A DNA stretch of 64,000 nt from contig NZ_JAPDIA010000003.1 in the NCBI RefSeq assembly GCF_029525575.1, positions 1,046,214-1,110,213 on the forward strand. The letters are read 5' to 3'. The stretch's first letter is position 1; each line of letters opens with the position of its first letter. The translations under genes and the position numbers were made by a program. The stretch comes from Cohnella rhizosphaerae. Lineage in GTDB: Bacteria; Bacillota; Bacilli; Paenibacillales; Paenibacillaceae. The notes under the pieces were generated by a model. It was not told the DNA's origin and made no database searches. It saw only the letters and a program-made list of their open reading frames with translations. This document shows positions 59,201 through 64,000 of the stretch, piece after piece.

Positions 59201-60252
59201 CGATCGGAGCCCGCGTATTCAAGACCGGCCTCGCCGTCGCGATCGCGCTGTGGATCGGCAGCTTGATCGGACTGAAGCTGCCGCTCATCGCGGCGATCGC
59301 TTCGGTCGTCATGATCCAGCCCTCGATTTATCGCAGCTGGGTGCAGGTGCTCCAGCAACTGCAGAGCAACGTGCTCGGCGCCGCCGTCGCGATCGCCGCG
59401 GTATGGCTGGTCGGCAGCAGCCCGTTGTCCATCGGCATCGTCAGCGTTCTGGTGATCCTGCTCTGCATACGCCTCCGCGCGGAAGAGACGATCGGCCTTA
59501 CCGTCGTCACCGTCGTCGTCCTGATGGAGGCGCACGGCCTCGGCTGGCCGCTCGTCATGGACAGGCTCGCGGCGCTGCTGACGGGCATCGTCACGGCCTT
59601 CGTCGTCAACATCGCGATCGCGCCGCCTCGCCATCGGGGCCGGTTCGTCGCGCAGATGAAAAAGTCGCAGACGCAGTTGTCCCTTCTGCTGCGAACCGCG
59701 GTATCCAACGAGCTCCGGGAGAATGTGTTCAACCGGGAGCTGTCCGCGTTGAAGGGGCAGCTGCGCAAGCTCGAGGACGCCTACGATCTGTATGCGGAGG
59801 AACGGGTCGTCCGCAAGGCGCCACGGGCCGATCGGGCTCGCCTGCTCGTTGTGTACCAGGGCATGCTAAGCGCGCTTGAGCGGGGCGTCACGTTGATCGA
59901 GGCGGTGGAGGTGCACTACTTTGCCGCGGCTGCGGACGGGGCATGGCGACGCGAGATCGACAGCCATATCGAATCGCTATGCGCCTATCACGAGCATCTG
60001 ATGTGGAAATGGGACGGCCTGCTCAAGCCGGGCGCCTTTGCTTCCGCTCCGCCGCCTGAAACGTCGGCGTTGCTCGAGCGCATCGCAGGCTCGGCGGAGA
60101 TGGAGCGCGCGGACAAGACGCGCCTGGCCGTCGTCGCTTCGGCGATCTACGCCTACGAGGAGCGGCTCCGCCGGCTCGACAAGTTGGTCGAGCATTGGCA
60201 GGATCGGAGAGACGGCGCGCCGGAAGATCCGGAGCGGCTGCTGGGACTGTAG
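59197..60252 (+). CDS. FUSC/aromatic-acid-exporter-type membrane protein
   Basis: 351 residues. Helices in the first 150 (IGSLIGLKLPLIAAIASVVMIQPSIYRSW; NVLGAAVAIAAVWLVGSSPLSIGIVSVLVILLCIRL; RLAALLTGIVTAFVVNIAIAPP) followed by a long cytoplasmic helical region, the layout of ArAE/UPF0421 (YgaE/YqjA-like) proteins. They are thought to export aromatic acids or similar small anions. TTG start overlaps the AlkC stop, so both are made together, possibly as a detoxification pair. The frame is intact. Confidence 0.82.
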   Translation: MTIGARVFKTGLAVAIALWIGSLIGLKLPLIAAIASVVMIQPSIYRSWVQVLQQLQSNVLGAAVAIAAVWLVGSSPLSIGIVSVLVILLCIRLRAEETIGLTVVTVVVLMEAHGLGWPLVMDRLAALLTGIVTAFVVNIAIAPPRHRGRFVAQMKKSQTQLSLLLRTAVSNELRENVFNRELSALKGQLRKLEDAYDLYAEERVVRKAPRADRARLLVVYQGMLSALERGVTLIEAVEVHYFAAAADGAWRREIDSHIESLCAYHEHLMWKWDGLLKPGAFASAPPPETSALLERIAGSAEMERADKTRLAVVASAIYAYEERLRRLDKLVEHWQDRRDGAPEDPERLLGL

Positions 60253-60260
60253 GAGAGAGC

Positions 60261-60398
60261 AGATGTACGGAAAAACCGTGCATCTGCGCAGCTACGCCAT
60301 CCCGCGGACAGAGTTGTACGGAAAAGTCGTGCATCTCCGGGCAACGCTGTCCCCGCCAGCAGAATTGCACGGAAAAACCGTGCATCTCCATGCGAATT
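60261..60398. repeat. 51-bp tandem repeat array C (3 units) with hairpin core
   Basis: Anchors at 60264, 60315 and 60366, exactly 51 bp apart. The unit starts TGTACGGAAAAACCGTGCA or, in unit 3, TGCACGGAAAAACCGTGCA: a 7-bp perfect stem with an A5 loop; units 1 and 2 keep pairing through wobble or single mismatches. The remaining 30 bp of each unit are poorly conserved. Confidence 0.88.
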
Positions 60399-60495
60399 AC
60401 CGAGTCGGGCACTGCATAATCATCCGGCTCAAAAAACGTATAAGCCGCTTGGGACATCAGTTAAATTGATTCACGGGCTCGTGATACGATATAAG

Positions 60496-60690
60496 GGTGC
60501 TGTAAAGGAAAAAATTTACGCTACAACCTCGCGAATCAGTCTAAACGGTGCTATAAGGGCAAAAAGTTACTCTACAGTCTCGCGGCATGGTCTAAATGGT
60601 GCTGGAGGGGCAACAAGTTACTCTACAGCCTCGCGAACCGGTCTAAATGATGCTGTAGAGACTAAAAGTTACTCTACAGGCTTCCAACCT
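60496..60690. repeat. 51-bp tandem repeat array D (4 units)
   Basis: Anchors at 60496, 60547, 60598 and 60649, exactly 51 bp apart. Units read GGTGCTNTAANGGNAAAAAG, then TTACTCTACAG, TCTCGCG and GTCTAAAT. In unit 4 CTGTAGAG pairs with CTCTACAG across an 11-base loop; earlier units pair less well. Confidence 0.88.
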
Positions 60691-60707
60691 TGGTTGCTGC
60701 ACCTTGC

Positions 60708-61036
60708 AGGTTGGCATCCGTTAGCATCTCCGCGAACTAATGCTCGCAATAACGCTACGCCATCGTCTTATTCCCCAGTTACCCTGTTGCATCTACGCAA
60801 TAACGCTGCGCCATCGTCTTATTCTCCGGTTACCCTGTCGCATCAACGCAATAACGCCGCGCCATCGTCTTATTTCCCGGTTACCTGATCACATCAACGC
60901 AATAACGCCGCGCCATCGTCTTATTCGCCAGCTAATCGTTCGCATCTACGCAACAACGTCGCGCCATCGTCTTACTCTCCCCAGTTACCTGGTCCCATCT
61001 ACGCAACAACGCCTCACCAACGTCTTATCCCCCTGC
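60708..61036. repeat. 51-bp tandem repeat array E (about 6 units)
   Basis: GCCATCGTCTTATT anchors at 60759, 60810, 60861, 60912 and 60963 (51 bp each), and a degenerate sixth near 61016. The rest of the unit is CCGGTTACCCTG, then TCGCATCAACGCAATAACGC. No strong hairpin is evident, unlike arrays A, C and D. A plus-strand peptide reading (NNAAPSSYSPVTL repeats) exists but lacks a ribosome site; considered spurious. Confidence 0.9.
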
Positions 61037-61066
61037 CGCACCGATATCATCATCCTCGCCACAATC

Positions 61067-61115
61067 AAAAAATCGGCGATCGCCTCCAAAATACTCGGAG
61101 CGATCGCCGATTTTT
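61067..61115. terminator. Bidirectional terminator
   Basis: AAAAAATCGGCGATCGC and GCGATCGCCGATTTTT form a 16-bp stem around a 16-base loop. It ends just left of the minus-strand small gene. Confidence 0.9.
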
Positions 61116-61120
61116 CGTAT

Positions 61121-61402
61121 TCAGCCTTTGGAGCCGCGGTCCACTTGCCTGCGCGGATGCTCGATTTTATCCTGCTTGTTGACGTCCTTTTCCTTCGGGA
61201 CCAGGCGCGGGTCCGTTTCGCCGTCGTGGTGGTTGTCGTAGACCGCCTCGACCCATTCCCACTCCGTGCTGCCGACCATCGGATCGGACGGAAATTCGTC
61301 CCCGCGTTCGAGCTTCAGCTCGCGTCCCCACTCGTCGCGGTAGATGCCGTCGGATTCGACCTTTTCGCCGGACAATGGCAGCATTTCGTTATTTTCGCTC
61401 AT
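61121..61402 (-). CDS. YjzC-like small protein
   Basis: 93 residues. The central part, SGEKVESDGIYRDEWGRELKLERGDEFPSDPMVGSTEWEWVE, resembles the YjzC family (GEKxPxSGxYxxxxxxxxxxLxxGDxFPP...W). The C-terminus is charged and Lys-rich. Function unknown. It sits 23 bases behind another tiny gene on the same strand and ends in the terminator, so the two are probably one transcript. The assignment is from pattern only. Confidence 0.65.
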   Translation of the reverse strand: MSENNEMLPLSGEKVESDGIYRDEWGRELKLERGDEFPSDPMVGSTEWEWVEAVYDNHHDGETDPRLVPKEKDVNKQDKIEHPRRQVDRGSKG

Positions 61403-61425
61403 CTGAAGTCACCGCCTCGCTGGGA

Positions 61426-61569
61426 TTACTTGCCGTGCTTGCGCATGGCGGAGTGGTCGGATTCGGACTGGAGGCGGCTGGCCGCGTCCTTGCCGGAGCC
61501 TGTCCTGTCGGCATTGGACTGCGCTTTTCTGGCCTCGATCTGAGCGCCTGACGGTTGTTCGCCGGACAT
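61426..61569 (-). CDS. Very small hydrophilic protein
   Basis: 47 residues: MSGEQPSGAQIEARKAQSNA followed by a Ser/Asp/Arg/Lys-rich end (RLQSESDHSAMRKHGK). GGAAGGAGG lies 8 bases before the ATG, a strong site, which supports translation. Composition resembles small acid-soluble or stress proteins, but no family signature is seen. Likely leads the two-gene unit with the YjzC-like protein. Confidence 0.6.
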   Translation of the reverse strand: MSGEQPSGAQIEARKAQSNADRTGSGKDAASRLQSESDHSAMRKHGK

Positions 61570-61914
61570 GGCGATCCCTCCTTCCGGTGATATCGTCGAC
61601 TCCCGGATAGGTTGCCACGTGCAAGGCGTCCTTATGCCGGGCGTTCAGCATCAGGAAGCCGCGTTATCGGCGACTGTTGGCACCTGACGACAGTCGCCGT
61701 ACCAGACGCCGTGCCAGCCTCCATGCCAGGACCTCCATGCCAAGAACTCCATGCCAGGGACTCCATGCCATACGACGTGCCAGCCTCCATGCCAGTCCTT
61801 GCCAGCCTCCATGCCAACTTCCATCTCAGGCCTCGGTGCCCGACTCCATGCCGGGCCTCGGTTGCCAGTGCCAATGTCTCGGTCCGCCTACGACCCGCAG
61901 CCTTGCGCACCAGC
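61570..61914. other. Gene-free interval with short CCATGCCAG-type repeats
   Basis: Between about 61715 and 61865 the words CCATGCCAG, CCATGCCA and GCCAGCCTCCATGCC recur at irregular 10-25 base spacing, giving many ATG-rich spurious frames. No regular period and no ribosome site are seen. Confidence 0.6.
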
Positions 61915-62556
61915 TCACCCTACGTACCGGCCCTCCAGCCTCTTCCCCGCGAACCACAGCGCGGCCAGGATGACTCCGGCGACGAGCAGCCGCCAGGGCT
62001 GGTGGACGAGCGCGTTCAGGTCGTGTCCGAGGAAGCAGAGCGTAAAGATCATGACGGCCTTGCCCATGATGATGGCGGTAACGAACGTATGCGTCGGGAT
62101 CTTGGAGATGCCCGATGCGATATTAACGACGGCCGACGGAGAGAAGGGCAGGCACGACAGGATAAATATCGGCGTAAACCCTTTGCGCTCCACCCAGGAG
62201 AAAAGGCGCTCCATGCGGGGCATCCGCCTCCGGATGCGCTCGCCGTAGCGGGAGCCGAAGCGGCGGGCGAGCAGGAACACGAGGATGGCGCCGCAGCTGG
62301 CGCCGATCCAGGAATAAAGGAAGCCAAGCCATAGTCCGTAGGACAAGGCATTGCCCACGACGATGACGATGAGCGGCAAAAAAGGCAGCAGCGACTCGGC
62401 CAAAGGCAGCAGAATGCCGGGCAGCGGCCCGAGCGCCGAATAGCGGTCGAGCAACGCCTGAATGTCTTCGAGGCTCATGCCTTTTAGGTAGGTCATCCAC
62501 TCCTGCCAGCGCGTGGCGGCGAATGCGGCGATTCTGTCGGACAATAGCTGAAGCAT
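61915..62556 (-). CDS. TVP38/TMEM64 (DedA-like) membrane protein
   Basis: 213 residues, about six helices. Family core: GPLPGILLPLAESLLPFLPLIVIVVGNALSYGLWLGFLYSWIGASCGAILVFLLARRFG and GFTPIFILSCLPFSPSAVVNIASGISKI, the SNARE-associated/VTT domain with the FLPxxP-type re-entrant loop. VTT proteins are implicated in lipid scrambling or undecaprenyl-phosphate handling and in proton-linked transport. Starts 8 bases after the MFS gene's stop, so co-transcribed with it. Confidence 0.88.
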   Translation of the reverse strand: MLQLLSDRIAAFAATRWQEWMTYLKGMSLEDIQALLDRYSALGPLPGILLPLAESLLPFLPLIVIVVGNALSYGLWLGFLYSWIGASCGAILVFLLARRFGSRYGERIRRRMPRMERLFSWVERKGFTPIFILSCLPFSPSAVVNIASGISKIPTHTFVTAIIMGKAVMIFTLCFLGHDLNALVHQPWRLLVAGVILAALWFAGKRLEGRYVG

Positions 62557-62564
62557 AGATTACC

Positions 62565-63759
62565 TCACATGCGCTGTGCGGGCGTCTCCCCGCGAAACAG
62601 GCGGAATGGGAACAGCAGGTAGATGACGCCGATGACGGCAAAGATGACCGCCGTGCTCAAGACGACGGACGGCTCGCCGTAGCCGGTAGCCGCGAATCCG
62701 CCGATGATCGGGCCGAGCAGTCCGCCGATGCCTTCGACGGCGGAGAGCACGCCCCATCCGAGGCCCTTCTGCTCGGGCGGCACGTAAGCCGCCAGCAGCG
62801 CGTTCCAGGCGGGCAGCACGGCCGCGTAGGACAACCCGAGCGTGACGGCCCATACAAATGCCAGCACGGTCACTGGGCCGAGCGTCAAGCCGTAGAGCGC
62901 GACGCCGAACAGGATGAAGCCGACGACCAGAAACCACTTTTTGCCGAGCCGGTCCGACAGTCTGCCCATCGGGATCAGCCCGAGCGCCGTAAATCCGCCG
63001 CCGGCGAGCAGAAGAAGCGTATATTGCCAGGATGCCATTCCGAGATGATCTTTTACGAAGCTGGGCAGGATCGGTTGCAGCATGCCGGCCGCCAGCGTCT
63101 GCAGGATCATGCCGGGCAGCAGCAAGCGCATGTCCTTCAAATGCGTGCCGAGCACGGCCAATTGCTTGCGAAAGGGTACGGCTGCCACTTCGGCATGCGC
63201 TTCCTTCGGAATCATCAGAGAGAGCAGCCAGGCGCCGGCGGAGACGAGCACCATGATCCAGTAGCTCGCCATCTCGCTGTGCACGAGCACCAGATTGAGG
63301 ACGACGGGACCGGAGCCGAGCCCGACGAGCCAGATCATGTACAAGAAGCCCATCTGGGCGCCGCGGCTCTCTTCCTTGACCTTGGTTAGGCAATAAATCC
63401 AGATCGGCGAGATGCCGAGCCCATACAGGCCGGCGGCCGAGATGAAGATCCAGGGCACGTCCGCCCAACCGATGAGCGCCATCCCGGCCAGCGAGGCGAG
63501 CAAGCCGATATTGATGATTTTTTTTGACGGGAAACCGGTGGACGAGATACCCCATCCCCAGCTTAAGCGCCGTATCGATCAAGTAGTGCGCGGTGATGGC
63601 CGCGCCGATCACGTCCAGGTCAAGACCGAGCGTCTCCTTGCCGTAGATGGGCAAAAAGCCGATGAGCGCCGCCCCGCGCACGAACTCCACCAGATAGAGG
63701 ATGATGGCCAGCAGCGATATTTCTTTGGTAAACATCGATTTGATCGAAGCCGTCTTCAA
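62565..63759 (-). CDS. MFS transporter (one frame break)
   Basis: About 397 residues, 12 helices: LAIILYLVEFVRGAALIGFLPIYGKETLGLDLDVIGAAITAHYLIDTALKLGMGYLVHRFPVKK with motif-A-like loop, and later GRLSDRLGKKWFLVVGFILFG. The plus-strand T8 run at 63528-63535 breaks the frame in the helix 2-3 loop; seven gives FPVKKIINIGLLASLAGMALIG. TTG start (KTASIKSMFTKEISLL) has AGGAG 7 bases upstream. The substrate is unknown; the partner TVP38 gene follows it. Confidence 0.85.
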
Positions 63760-63865
63760 CGGAATTCTCCTTTGAAGCCCTCTGGCGCGCAAGCGGCGGG
63801 CGGAATGCATGACCTCACCATTATAGCCATAATCTGCATGCGATCAAAGCCGCGGCCGAGGCCGG

Positions 63866-64000
63866 TCAGATCAGCAGGTTGAACAACAGCGGGTCCTTGT
63901 TCAGCTCCGCGTACCGGAACCCTTTATGATTCATCCGCTCGACCAGAGGGCCGTAGTCGTCCCGGCTCTTGAGCTCGATGCCCACAAGGGCCGGGCCGTT
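63866..64000 (-). CDS. ilvA: Threonine deaminase IlvA, C-terminal end (partial)
   Basis: Only the last 44 residues are in the window; the gene continues off the right edge. ALVGIELKSRDDYGPLVERMNHKGFRYAELNKDPLLFNLLI is the end of the ACT-like regulatory domain of biosynthetic threonine ammonia-lyase in Bacilli. The complete enzyme makes 2-oxobutanoate from threonine, the first step to isoleucine, under isoleucine feedback. Confidence 0.85.
   Translation of the reverse strand, partial: NGPALVGIELKSRDDYGPLVERMNHKGFRYAELNKDPLLFNLLI

Noticed and set aside
60466..61543. Plus-strand frames with SSYSPVT-type repeats in arrays D and E
   Set aside because: Same 51-bp period artefact; the longer one runs antisense through the YjzC-like gene.
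61612..62334. Plus-strand 240-codon frame over the CCATGCC-rich interval
   Set aside because: Low-complexity start and antisense to the TVP38 gene; no ribosome site.

Overview
The window reads as the chromosome of a high-GC, Gram-positive, spore-former-type bacterium of the Paenibacillaceae (Cohnella- or Paenibacillus-like). The signs are a YesM/YesN two-component pair beside an LplABC-type sugar ABC importer, LTA-synthase-type sulfatase, Bacillus-type MscL with a zinc-ribbon tail, an RND pump without outer-membrane partners, PBSX-type tail genes, strong GGAGG ribosome sites and many TTG/GTG starts. The assignment rests on gene families only.

Layout. 0.1-3.3 kb: a small hypothetical protein, an LTA-synthase-family enzyme and a PAP2 phosphatase (envelope polymers). 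3.3-13.1 kb: a carbohydrate locus: YesM-like kinase, YesN-like regulator, lipoprotein sugar binder, two permeases, a GH99-like protein and a GH2 enzyme, with a candidate catabolite-repression site. 13.2-22.9 kb: two drug-efflux units, each with a TetR regulator and palindromic operators lying in the spacer of the efflux promoter (DHA2-type MFS; SwrC-like RND), separated by a LacI-VOC-SDR group. 23-29 kb: aldose epimerase, phosphodiester glycosidase, DUF3298 protein, a radical SAM protein, a large 51-bp repeat array, an orphan NarL-type regulator and tRNA-Thr(CGU). 29.4-30.8 kb: an IS110-family element. 31-33.4 kb: a putative copper-responsive YdhK lipoprotein, a cytochrome c, a small hydrophilic protein and a DJ-1/PfpI protein.

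33.5-50.1 kb is the main accessory feature: a contractile phage-tail locus with its own repressor (XRE), ImmA-type protease, sigma factor, sheath, tube, chaperone, tape measure, baseplate genes, fibres, holin and lysin, but no terminase, portal or capsid gene. It is best read as a tailocin (R-type bacteriocin-like particle), not a viable prophage. Repressor and sigma factor are divergent, with promoters and an inverted-repeat operator between them.

50.1-64 kb: AI-2E-family transporter, a compact tyrosinase-like protein, Nudix, MscL, a PAS histidine kinase, a 2-hydroxyacid dehydrogenase, a membrane protein, an AlkC-like glycosylase with a FUSC-type exporter, small stress-type proteins, TVP38, an MFS transporter and the end of ilvA.

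Two window-wide patterns stand out. First, five tandem-repeat arrays with unrelated unit sequences all have a 51-bp unit (about 40 units in total). Second, about 35 reading-frame breaks occur across some 25 genes; essentially all are a single extra base, usually in a homopolymer, which looks like systematic sequence error, not gene decay. I merged the pieces of such genes and note each break.
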